Below are positions 1 through 6,506 of a DNA stretch of 11,617 nt, in pieces. The stretch spans positions 1 to 11,617 of the forward strand of contig CAJMSD010000021.1 of the NCBI GenBank assembly GCA_905215965.1, in the 5' to 3' direction. The notes under the pieces were generated by a model. It saw only the letters and a program-made list of their open reading frames with translations, ran no database searches and was not told where the DNA came from. Source of the DNA: an uncultured bacterium (GTDB lineage Bacteria > Bacillota > Clostridia > Oscillospirales > Ruminococcaceae). Made by a program: the position numbers and the translations under genes. Position 1 is the first letter of the stretch, and every line of letters starts with the position of its first letter.

Positions 1-196
1 CAATGCCAACCATAGTTTAAACAAACTTTATATTGCTTTAGAAACGGCAACCTACATCTGAAGTATATCAGAATTGTGAATTCCTATTTATCTAACAGCC
101 TTGACACAGTTCAGCTGACGCCCCCAATACGGAAGATTCTTGGGCTGTTCCAATTACCCACGATGTCGGTTTACGCATAATTTATAGAGATTGGCA

Positions 197-928
197 ATGG
201 TTATGAGAAAAGAGAAGAATAGTATAATTTTAGAGCCAGGTGATAGACTTTGCAGATATGATCTTGGAACGGACTTAAGTGTAGATTGGTCAACTGAATA
301 CGAAAATCCTGAATATATTGGTTGTGAATTTGGAAAGAAAAATGCGATTGGAGCCTTTTTCTTTTATGATAAAAAGACTACAGCAAAAAAAACTCTAGCT
401 CAAGCAATATATAATCAAAATAAAAAAGGAAACATCTATAACAGCGGAACAATTACATATTGTGAAGTGGTAAATGAGTTAAATCTTTTGGACCTTGATA
501 GCGGATTGATTGAATGTTCGAACATTATAAGTTTTCTAGTCAGTATTGATGCAAATGTGATTGAGAATAAATTTGTTAATCATCATTCTAATAAACCTTA
601 TTCTGAATTACAATCTGTAATTGTTGATATCTTCTCCACAGATCATATTAAAAGGATAAATGCCGCAGATGAGATTAACAAGTTTTTCTTTTATAATGCA
701 CCATATTTAGGACAGTCACTGACTGATTATGAAAATGGTATTTTATTCAAATCAATTCTTGAAGAAAAGAATTATGAAGGGTATGTTTTTTTTGAAAATC
801 CTGAGAGTAATACATACTGCATATTCAATTCAGATAAAATAAGCGACCCAATACACGAAGAAGTTTATATAGACACAGATGATGAGTTGAAAGAGTTTCT
901 ATTAATAGCTGAAAAGAATGATAAATAG
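197..928 (+). CDS. Orphan AT-rich protein, possible ADP-ribosyltransferase-like fold
   Basis: I do not recognise the family with confidence. The 243-residue product is soluble, with no signal peptide or membrane segment. Three patches loosely resemble ADP-ribosyltransferase (ART/RES-like) toxins: an early arginine in LCRYDLG (R20), an aromatic-rich strand GAFFFYD followed by a TTA helix start (about 52-63), and a late NYEGYVFFENPES block (about 192-204) in which E200 could be the catalytic glutamate. This is pattern resemblance only. An ATG at 197 sits 7 bases after a GAGA stretch; TTG at 191 and ATG at 203 are alternative starts in the same frame. The gene is visibly richer in A+T than the mob genes, which suggests separate acquisition as cargo. 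It stands alone, facing away from no partner and convergent with the next gene. It could equally be an unrelated hypothetical or an immunity-type protein. Confidence 0.6.
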   Translation: MVMRKEKNSIILEPGDRLCRYDLGTDLSVDWSTEYENPEYIGCEFGKKNAIGAFFFYDKKTTAKKTLAQAIYNQNKKGNIYNSGTITYCEVVNELNLLDLDSGLIECSNIISFLVSIDANVIENKFVNHHSNKPYSELQSVIVDIFSTDHIKRINAADEINKFFFYNAPYLGQSLTDYENGILFKSILEEKNYEGYVFFENPESNTYCIFNSDKISDPIHEEVYIDTDDELKEFLLIAEKNDK

Positions 929-967
929 TAAATACAAGTATTCTCATATACTATCAGTCGCATAAGA

Positions 968-1020
968 AAAGCCAACTTAAACCTGCACTCGACATCACAG
1001 ACCTAAGTTGGCTTTCTCCT
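968..1020. terminator. Bidirectional intrinsic terminator between convergent genes
   Basis: A perfect 12-bp stem pairs AAAGCCAACTTA (968-979) with TAAGTTGGCTTT (1004-1015) around a 24-base loop. T-rich sequence follows on the plus strand (CTCCTTTTTA) and on the minus strand (CTTTTCTTATG). It lies between the stop of the plus-strand gene ending at 928 and the stop of the minus-strand gene at 1040, as expected of a shared terminator. Confidence 0.8.
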
Positions 1021-1039
1021 TTTTAGGAATTACCTGTTT

Positions 1040-1330
1040 TTATGTATGTATAGTCCACCCGTGAATAGGATTCAACAATACAGCAAACGATTGGTCGGGC
1101 TGTCCGTGATAGAGCAAGCCTCCGACAATTCCTGTTCTACCATCAGGATATACCTGTCGGAATCCGAATGAGTGCGGAGCCGAGTCATAGTAGAGTTCAA
1201 TCTCACATGGGCAGTTTGGATTTTCTTCCCATTGTTTCAAACGGTCAATACACTTTTGCAGGGTGTCGTTCTTGATTTCCTTTGCGTAGGCGATAGCCTT
1301 GTCATAACGCTCTTGACATAAAATCTTCAT
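1040..1330 (-). CDS. DUF4120-type small protein of conjugative elements
   Basis: A 96-residue acidic/aromatic protein without membrane segments. It resembles the DUF4120 family, a small group found almost only in Bacteroidales, often near mobilization genes. The N-terminal half is helical (a lysine/glutamate-rich stretch to about residue 37). The second half carries the conserved-looking run CEIELYYDSAPHSFGF (about 42-57), then a YPDG turn and GIVGGLLYHG (about 67-76). The start ATG lies 22 bases after the stop of the upstream minus-strand gene, so the two are probably co-transcribed. The family's function is unknown. The position downstream of mobC suggests an accessory role in the transfer element rather than a core one, which is inference. 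Confidence 0.8.
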   Translation of the reverse strand: MKILCQERYDKAIAYAKEIKNDTLQKCIDRLKQWEENPNCPCEIELYYDSAPHSFGFRQVYPDGRTGIVGGLLYHGQPDQSFAVLLNPIHGWTIHT

Positions 1331-1352
1331 ACTCGATATGTTTTAAGGGGGT

Positions 1353-1844
1353 TTATAATAAATCTTCATATACTCCAAAGCCGTAGCAGTCGGCAATGTA
1401 AAAGTCCTCACAGCCGATTTCTGCGAGTGACTTCATATCTTCCAGCGTATCGCAATAGAAGAAAATGTCATCATCCTTTTCGGTTTCTGCATCCATTCCG
1501 ATGGCAATACGCACTTCAACTGTATCGTAGTTATCCTTATAGCGGATAAGGCAATTGGCATAGTGAGGCTCGATGCCTCGCTCTGTAAAGAACTTCAGAC
1601 ATTGGCGACTGATTTCTTTCCTGACAGCATCGGGTTTCTGCCAATCGGAGTCATCAATAATTTCAAGGCTGAGACCTTCGACAACCAAGCAGGTAGCACC
1701 ATCAATGTTTGTCATCAATGTACGCTTTCCCATATATTTCTTGCGTTCTTCTTCCCAGTTGGGAATATCCCATCTTTCTGTGTCCCATTCTCCACGATAA
1801 TCCTTTGGTTTGCGGAGATACTCTGATAATGTCATTCTAATCAT
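1353..1844 (-). CDS. Hypothetical accessory protein downstream of mobC
   Basis: A 163-residue soluble acidic protein that I cannot assign to a named family. The N-terminus is tryptophan- and arginine-rich (EWDTERWDIPNWEEERKKY, about 19-37). The middle holds a predicted beta stretch (TCLVVEGLSLEII). The C-terminal third is strongly acidic (ETEKDDDIFFYCDTLEDM), ending in a hydrophobic IGCEDFYIADCYGFGVYEDLL-like tail with two cysteines. There is no visible catalytic motif or DNA-binding signature. Acidic composition alone would fit a DNA-mimic or anti-restriction protein, but nothing specific supports that. It is followed by the DUF4120-type gene after 22 bases and preceded by the 175-bp palindrome and then mobC, all on the same strand. 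An ATG three codons downstream (1835) is an alternative start. Confidence 0.65.
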   Translation of the reverse strand: MIRMTLSEYLRKPKDYRGEWDTERWDIPNWEEERKKYMGKRTLMTNIDGATCLVVEGLSLEIIDDSDWQKPDAVRKEISRQCLKFFTERGIEPHYANCLIRYKDNYDTVEVRIAIGMDAETEKDDDIFFYCDTLEDMKSLAEIGCEDFYIADCYGFGVYEDLL

Positions 1845-1885
1845 CGTCTATCTATATTTAAGTTATACATATTACAGGCGAAGCA

Positions 1886-2060
1886 CTGTATTCTATTTCT
1901 TTACCGCCTTGACTGTCCCGTGCAGGATTGTGCAAGGTTGGCGGGAAAAATACCGCAAGCCCCGTGGGGCGAGGATGATTTTTCCACGACACCCACAGGG
2001 CTTGACCTTGCTCAATCCGAAAGGCACGGGACAACCTTTGCGGTAAGAAATAGGATACAG
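1886..2060. repeat. 175-bp nested imperfect palindrome after mobC
   Basis: Four nested arm pairs are visible. The outer pair is 1886-1907 with 2040-2060 (one mismatch and one bulged T). Next comes TGTCCCGTGC (1914-1923) with GCACGGGACA (2024-2033), perfect. Then 1925-1937 with 2006-2018, 12 of 13. The inner pair is CAAGCCCCGTGGG (1956-1968) with CCCACAGGGCTTG (1992-2004), 12 of 13. A fifth pair, GGAAAAAT (1944-1951) with ATTTTTCC (1978-1985), crosses the inner stem, so it would form a pseudoknot or an alternative fold. The element starts 4 bases beyond the mobC stop codon and precedes the two small minus-strand genes. It could be an attenuator, an RNA-stabilising 3' structure, a small RNA, or a miniature mobile element. 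No duplicated target site is evident. Confidence 0.85.
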
Positions 2061-2063
2061 ATT

Positions 2064-4094
2064 CTAATCGTTATCCTCTTCGTCCTTCTCGTCCGGTAAC
2101 AATCGTTTACGCAACTCTGGATCAGCCTTGATTCGTTCCATTTCATCTTGAACTATCTGCTCAACCTCATCTTTGATACGGGAATAGTTACGCTCTATCT
2201 GCTCCTGCATAATGTCGTTGCCGTTCTCGTCCTTAAACTCATTGACAATCGGAATCTTCTTGTATGCTTTCATCTCAGCATTGACCTTTGCACTATCCAC
2301 AATGATGCGTGAGTGGAAAATCTTCTGGTCTATCTCCTCACCAAAGTTATCTGCCACACTACCCACGAATGTACCTTGCGAGAGGTTTGAAATCTTCGAG
2401 GCAGGTATAAGGAAGTCCAACTGTGTGTTGATAGAGGTTGATGTGTCCTGACGGTTGATAGATACCGACTGACGCTGCTGGAGTATCTTGCCGAAACGCT
2501 CAGAGAGGTTCTTTGCTGTTTCGCCAACCACCTGTCCGCTGAAGATATTACCCACCGTATTTTGGATAACCTTTGCCTCCTTGTCGCCATAGTCACGAGC
2601 CAACTGCGAGTAGTCCTGAAAACCGAGACAAACAGCTACCTTGTTGCTTCGTGCTGTGGCAATGAGGTTGTCGATGCCACGGAAATAGATAGTCGGCAAC
2701 TCATCAATGATAATAGAACTCTTCAACTGACCCTTCTTGTTCACCAACTTTACGATACGGCTGTTGTATAGTCCGAGTGCTGCCGAGTAGATATTCTGAC
2801 GGTCTGGATTATTGCCAACGCAGAGTATCTTCGGCTCATTGGGGTTGTTCAAGTCAAGGGTAAAATCATCACCCGTCATTACCCAATAGAGCTGCGGAGA
2901 AATCATTCTCGACAGCGGAATTTTGGCACTTGCAATCTGGCCTTGGAGCTGATCTTGAGCTCCACCTTTCCATGCGTCCATAAATGGAGATAGGTAGTTT
3001 TCCAACGAAGGATAAGAGGTCAGAATCGTAAAGATATCCGCATACGGTTTGTTCAAGAACTCAATGGTATGTGGGAAGGTACAATACTTACCGTCCTTGT
3101 AGATTCTCAGATACCAGATAATCGCAGCCAAAAGAATAATCGGAGACTCCACAAAGAAATCACCCTGCTTCTGAATCCATGTTTTGTTAAGGTTCAACAT
3201 TATCGTGTAGGCACTCTCATACGCATCGCTGATATCCACCATAAACTTCGGATTGATGGGATTACAGCGGTGTGAGCGTCGTGGGTCGTCAAAGTTGATG
3301 ACATAGAAACTCGGCTTTACCTTGTACTTGTCGATATTTTTCAACAGCTCATTATAGGCAATTACCGATAGGTCATCAAACTTGTAGTCGTAGATGTATG
3401 TTGCAAAACCTTTGGCTATGGTCTGCTTGATGTAGTTATTGACTACGGCATACGACTTACCGCTACCCGGTGTTCCCAATACAATGGTTGCTCTGAACGG
3501 ATTCACTACATTTATCCAACCGTCCCATTCCTTGCCTTGATAGACAAACTTCGTAGGCAGATTTACAGAATACTCATTTTCCATCAGTCGTGTCTCCTGC
3601 ATGAAACTCTCGTTGGCCACATTGAAGACATCTTCCATAAGGTTATGCTTGAACATACGGCTAATCCATACTCCAGACATAAGAAGGAGGATATATCCGA
3701 CAGTCATAGTAACCGTATAGATTACCATATTCACGATTGGCGAGAACGGTAGGTCGAGCATCCACCAGTTCATAAAGAAGAGTACAAGACCGCCTAGGAA
3801 GGTCGCATAAATCTTCTGCCAGGTCATCTTCTGATTCTTGACTCCCTTTGTACCGAGGCACGAGAGAGCCAAGAATATGATGGCGAACACCTTTGTCACA
3901 AGCAGGTTGCTGAACAGCCCTGCCGTATTCTGAAAGTTGAGCAGAATCTTGTCTACCACTCCGATGTTGATACCCATATCCACGATGGCCTGATAGCAGA
4001 ACCAATAGATATGTACTACAATAAATATAATGGATATGGCACGCATGAACTCCATGACCTTTGCCAATCCTCTCAAGTCATCTTCCTGTTGCAT
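2064..4094 (-). CDS. mobC: MobC, VirD4/TraG-type coupling ATPase
   Basis: The type IV coupling protein of Bacteroidales conjugative elements. It is an inner-membrane ATPase that links the relaxase-DNA complex to the mating pore. The 676-residue product has about four hydrophobic segments near the N-terminus (roughly 18-38, 65-82, 98-116, 121-145), then a cytoplasmic motor domain. Walker A is GTPGSGKS (207-214) and Walker B is IIIDEL (461-466), followed by an ARSNKVAV helix-strand typical of TraG/VirD4 proteins. The C-terminus is charged and probably contacts substrate. It is the last mob gene, starting 33 bases after the mobB stop. Its stop lies against the nested palindrome at 1886-2060, which may set the 3' end of the mob transcript. 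Length and motif order are complete, with no sign of disruption. Confidence 0.96.
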   Translation of the reverse strand: MQQEDDLRGLAKVMEFMRAISIIFIVVHIYWFCYQAIVDMGINIGVVDKILLNFQNTAGLFSNLLVTKVFAIIFLALSCLGTKGVKNQKMTWQKIYATFLGGLVLFFMNWWMLDLPFSPIVNMVIYTVTMTVGYILLLMSGVWISRMFKHNLMEDVFNVANESFMQETRLMENEYSVNLPTKFVYQGKEWDGWINVVNPFRATIVLGTPGSGKSYAVVNNYIKQTIAKGFATYIYDYKFDDLSVIAYNELLKNIDKYKVKPSFYVINFDDPRRSHRCNPINPKFMVDISDAYESAYTIMLNLNKTWIQKQGDFFVESPIILLAAIIWYLRIYKDGKYCTFPHTIEFLNKPYADIFTILTSYPSLENYLSPFMDAWKGGAQDQLQGQIASAKIPLSRMISPQLYWVMTGDDFTLDLNNPNEPKILCVGNNPDRQNIYSAALGLYNSRIVKLVNKKGQLKSSIIIDELPTIYFRGIDNLIATARSNKVAVCLGFQDYSQLARDYGDKEAKVIQNTVGNIFSGQVVGETAKNLSERFGKILQQRQSVSINRQDTSTSINTQLDFLIPASKISNLSQGTFVGSVADNFGEEIDQKIFHSRIIVDSAKVNAEMKAYKKIPIVNEFKDENGNDIMQEQIERNYSRIKDEVEQIVQDEMERIKADPELRKRLLPDEKDEEDND

Positions 4095-4127
4095 AATAAA
4101 TTCGTTTTAATGGTTAGTGAAATTGGT

Positions 4128-5381
4128 TTACGATATGCCGCGTGAACGGCGTTTTTTCTTCTTTTTCTTCTGGTACTGCTTGGCGAGCATCTCCTCCTGC
4201 GGATCATTTGCAGGAGCGTCAAACGAGAAGATTCCGAAGGCTTGCTCTATGCCCGATTCAAGGTCTGTCGATGAGAGGCTCTGGCTCTCGGAGAAACCTT
4301 GCGGCATATCGGCCCATGGAATGTCGCCTTGCGAGTTGAATAGCTTCTCGAAGTTGTTTGCCGAGAACTCCTTCCCCAGACGGGAACCGTTATATACCTC
4401 ACGATTGTGGTGGTCGATGAATGTGACACCGTAGATACGCCCTGCATCGTTCTCGCGGAACATCACATCAATGCCCTTGCTGCCGAGCAGACGCACGAAC
4501 TCCTCGCGGTTGCCACGACAGCCGTGCATTGCCAAAGCCACATCATTGCGGATTTTGGGTTGCCACCTCTTCGCTCGGAACTCCTGAGCATTGTAGGCGA
4601 TACGCTTCTCCACACCCTCGTAGCCGAAACGCTTGCCGATAAGCGAGGACTTGATGGGCGTACAAACAGGCTTTCCGTTGTCATCGGTCATCGTGTAGAG
4701 GATACCCGAATAGGGCTTGCCATCGAACTCGCCCTTGACCTGCTTTGCCTCAATGTTGAAGCACGAGAGCATGGCACTATACTCGCCGAAGGACTGGAAA
4801 CGGTACGAGGTAAAGACGCTTTTAAGGATGTTCGATACCTGCTGCTTTACATCGCCACGGGTGTAGTCCGCCTTCCTCAGATAAGGCTCCAATAGTTCCC
4901 TGCGTTTGTCGGCAATCTGTTTGAGTCCGAACATCTGCTCCAACTCTCGGCAAGCCTTCATCGAGCGATTCCATTCGTAGGCATCGTCTATCTTCTCACC
5001 ATTCTCGTTCACGCAGGTAGATACAATATGTATATGTCTGCGGTCTATGTCCTCGTGGAGATAGACAATGTAGGGCTGGTTGCCGTAGCCCATCTTCTGC
5101 ATATAGGCTCTTGCCAAATCCGCAAACTGATTGTCGGTAAGGTTGTCGTCCAATGTCGGGTTGAGCGATATATGCAGGATAGGCTTCTCGGTGTTGCGGT
5201 TGGCTGCGAGATAACTCTCAAAAGCGAACATCGTCTGCCGTACAATCCTGTCAGGGTCGTAGAGAGAATCGGTAATCATGCGGTTGCCCGCTATGATGCT
5301 ACCTGTCGCCTCGTTTACCTTCTGCTGGTTGTAGATGATGGCTCCGTAGAGCGAAGCACCTCTGTTGATTTTAGCCACCAT
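4128..5381 (-). CDS. mobB: MobB relaxase / mobilization nuclease
   Basis: The relaxase that nicks oriT and stays covalently bound to the 5' end of the transferred strand. The 417-residue product has the N-terminal relaxase/mobilization nuclease domain. The three-histidine metal site is in HEDIDRRHIHIV (H109, H116, H118), and a tyrosine near the N-terminus (Y12 or Y17 in LYGAIIYN) is the probable nucleophile. The remainder (about 170-400) is a less conserved DNA- or partner-binding region, ending in a lysine/arginine tail (QKKKKKKRRSRG). The start lies one base after the mobA stop (TGA-T-ATG), implying translational coupling with mobA. mobC follows 33 bases downstream. The cognate oriT should be in the non-coding stretch beyond mobA (5830-6506). 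Confidence 0.96.
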   Translation of the reverse strand: MVAKINRGASLYGAIIYNQQKVNEATGSIIAGNRMITDSLYDPDRIVRQTMFAFESYLAANRNTEKPILHISLNPTLDDNLTDNQFADLARAYMQKMGYGNQPYIVYLHEDIDRRHIHIVSTCVNENGEKIDDAYEWNRSMKACRELEQMFGLKQIADKRRELLEPYLRKADYTRGDVKQQVSNILKSVFTSYRFQSFGEYSAMLSCFNIEAKQVKGEFDGKPYSGILYTMTDDNGKPVCTPIKSSLIGKRFGYEGVEKRIAYNAQEFRAKRWQPKIRNDVALAMHGCRGNREEFVRLLGSKGIDVMFRENDAGRIYGVTFIDHHNREVYNGSRLGKEFSANNFEKLFNSQGDIPWADMPQGFSESQSLSSTDLESGIEQAFGIFSFDAPANDPQEEMLAKQYQKKKKKKRRSRGIS

Positions 5382-5382
5382 A

Positions 5383-5829
5383 TCAACCTCCGCTTTTACG
5401 GTTCAAGTGCCTCTCCTCAAACTCGCGTGTGAGGGCGATAATCTGCTTGCTCAATACCACCAACTCCAGTGTGGCTTTCTCCAGCTTGGCGACAAGGGCG
5501 AATGCCCGCTTATCACCGAAATTGGCTTTTACGGCTCGCACCGTCTGATTGTAGTTGTTGCCGATGGCTTGGAACTGATGGTAGAAATTCGTGAGACGTA
5601 TGTAATAATCCAATGCTGCCTTGTCGAGTTTTACCACCTTTACTTCACGCTCGAAGATTAGAGCCTTTAGAAATTTCGACCTCTCTTTGAATCCTGATTT
5701 TTGGAATTGGATGTCAAAGTGTCCGTTCTCTTCCGATGTCAATCGGACCACATAGCGATGTATAGCTGGATCTAATTTGGGTTTCCGGCCTACACCTTTT
5801 CTTTGGTTTTTCCTGTTGTTCGTCTGCAT
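5383..5829 (-). CDS. mobA: MobA, relaxosome accessory DNA-binding protein
   Basis: A 148-residue basic protein preceding the relaxase. It fits the relaxosome accessory family (the group also called MobC in proteobacterial plasmids). These proteins bind oriT and help open the DNA for the relaxase. The N-terminus is highly basic (NNRKNQRKGVGRKPK). A ribbon-helix-helix-like section follows (VVRLTSEENGHFDIQFQKSG, about 28-47, then an ERSKFLKALI helix). The family's typical (I)GNNYNQ motif is at about 93-98, followed by a long C-terminal helix. It is first in the mob operon. A promoter-like box lies about 250 bp upstream (6077-6107), leaving a long structured leader. Naming follows the Bacteroides CTn convention, in which MobA is the accessory protein and MobB the nuclease. 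Confidence 0.9.
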   Translation of the reverse strand: MQTNNRKNQRKGVGRKPKLDPAIHRYVVRLTSEENGHFDIQFQKSGFKERSKFLKALIFEREVKVVKLDKAALDYYIRLTNFYHQFQAIGNNYNQTVRAVKANFGDKRAFALVAKLEKATLELVVLSKQIIALTREFEERHLNRKSGG

Positions 5830-5864
5830 ACTTTTACATTTTATTGGTTACTAACTTCCGCTAT

Positions 5865-5966
5865 GGATTCACGACTTTGGAGTGAATCCCTCCCCGAGCC
5901 GCAGGCGAGTGGCAAGTTTGTTTTGAGTGCCCGAAAACATTTCGGGTGCCTCAAAACACAACTTGC
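5865..5966 (-). promoter_or_regulatory. Two hairpins in the mobA leader
   Basis: Hairpin one pairs GGATTCAC (5865-5872) with GTGAATCC (5882-5889), perfect, with a 9-base loop, and lies 36 bases before the mobA start codon. Hairpin two is long: 5912-5936 pairs with 5940-5966 through GCAAGTT, TTTTGAG and CCCGAAA blocks with small bulges and a 3-base loop. On the mob transcript these lie between the leader ORFs and mobA. They could act as an attenuator, a translational control structure, or part of oriT. Confidence 0.7.
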
Positions 5967-6034
5967 TATGTTCGCTTGAACATGAATTTTCCTTCGTAAA
6001 ATTGGCTATCGCCGTTCCTCTCAGAGAGAAGCAT
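5966..6034 (-). CDS. 22-codon leader ORF upstream of mobA
   Basis: ATG at 6034 opens a 22-residue frame, MLLSERNGDSQFYEGKFMFK plus RT, whose stop codon overlaps the base of the long hairpin at 5912-5966. A second, overlapping 13-codon ORF runs 6062-6021 in another frame. A small ATGTTC/GAACAT hairpin (5968-5983) lies inside the 22-codon frame. Both ORFs fall between the predicted mob promoter and mobA, so a translated leader peptide controlling mob expression is possible. Such short frames arise by chance, and there is no evidence of translation beyond position and layout. Confidence 0.3.
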   Translation of the reverse strand: MLLSERNGDSQFYEGKFMFKRT

Positions 6035-6076
6035 TCGAAAACTCCGTTCGTCGTGCGTCCATAGATCTTTCGGGTG

Positions 6077-6107
6077 CAAAGTTAGACAGGTGTATTCTAT
6101 TGGTAAA
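6077..6107 (-). promoter_or_regulatory. Predicted Bacteroides-type promoter for mobABC
   Basis: Read on the minus strand, TAACTTTG (6084-6077) is an exact match to the Bacteroides -7 consensus TAnnTTTG. TTTA (6107-6104) lies 19 bases upstream, one base off the -33 TTTG. Transcription would begin near 6069 and run into mobA through a leader of about 240 bases. Confidence 0.6.
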
Positions 6108-6126
6108 TAGAGAGTTATATGCTATG

Positions 6127-6171
6127 TGATGACATATGATGACATGTGTGGTCAGAGGCTTGACGACATAG
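6127..6171. repeat. Three TGATGACAT-type repeats upstream of the mob promoter
   Basis: TGATGACAT occurs at 6127-6135 and 6137-6145, exactly one helical turn apart. A one-mismatch copy, TGACGACAT, lies at 6161-6169. The block is framed by CTATGT (6122-6127) and ACATAG (6166-6171) in inverted orientation. It sits 20-65 bp upstream of the predicted mob promoter, where an activator or repressor, or a relaxosome protein, could bind. Confidence 0.5.
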
Positions 6172-6204
6172 TGATTATTCCAATTTTTCGCTGTTTCTTT
6201 GCGG

Positions 6205-6466
6205 TGTGAACGGTTGGAAATTACCCTCCGATAACGGAATAGTGGTCACACTGTCGGTTGCTTCCGTGAACAGTTGGATAGTTGGAAGCAATGTCGGATA
6301 TGACAGTTAACGGAAGGTCATGACCAATATACCGACCAGTAGCGGTTGGATAGTCGGAAGTACCCGATAACGGTTGCTACGATGGACGGAACAACGGAAG
6401 ATTCCGATAGTGGAAACAACCGCTAATGGATAGTTGGAAGGATGCGTTCACGGGATATTGGAAGAG
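6205..6466. other. Candidate oriT region with iteron-like repeats
   Basis: This non-coding stretch between divergent mobA and traA carries repeated units related to GTTGGATAGTTGGAAG: 6273-6288 (full), 6345-6360 (one mismatch), 6427-6440 (14 bases exact), 6453-6464 (shortened), and GGTTGGAAA at 6212-6220. CGGTTGCT recurs at 6255-6262 and 6371-6378, CCGATAACGG at 6228-6237 and (with an extra C before it) 6364-6373, and GTGAACxGTTGG at 6206-6217 and 6266-6277. A perfect palindrome GGTCATGACC lies at 6316-6325. In CTnDOT-like elements the transfer origin is just upstream of mobA, so this region and the mobA leader are the expected location. I cannot pinpoint the nic site. Confidence 0.6.
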
Positions 6467-6506
6467 ACAGTTAACTTATTTATTAACAATTTAAATTTTA
6501 AGTATT

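Noticed and set aside
92..178. A 28-codon minus-strand frame (begins MRKPTSWVIG)
   Set aside because: Short, with no context or recognisable family. A stop lies in frame just upstream, so it is not the tail of a longer gene. The first 190 bases otherwise show nothing I can support.
1810..2046. A 78-codon plus-strand frame across the palindrome
   Set aside because: It spans the start of the 163-residue gene and the nested palindrome; its C-terminal residues only reflect the GC-rich hairpin arms.
1886..2060. Complete insertion sequence or MITE
   Set aside because: No transposase frame and no convincing target-site duplication flanks the outer arms; kept as a structured repeat only.
4407..4895. 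A 162-codon plus-strand open frame inside the relaxase gene
   Set aside because: It lies wholly antisense to mobB, whose motifs are intact, and its translation shows no domain pattern.
6205..6466. CRISPR array
   Set aside because: Repeat units are short, imperfect and unevenly spaced, with no cas genes nearby.
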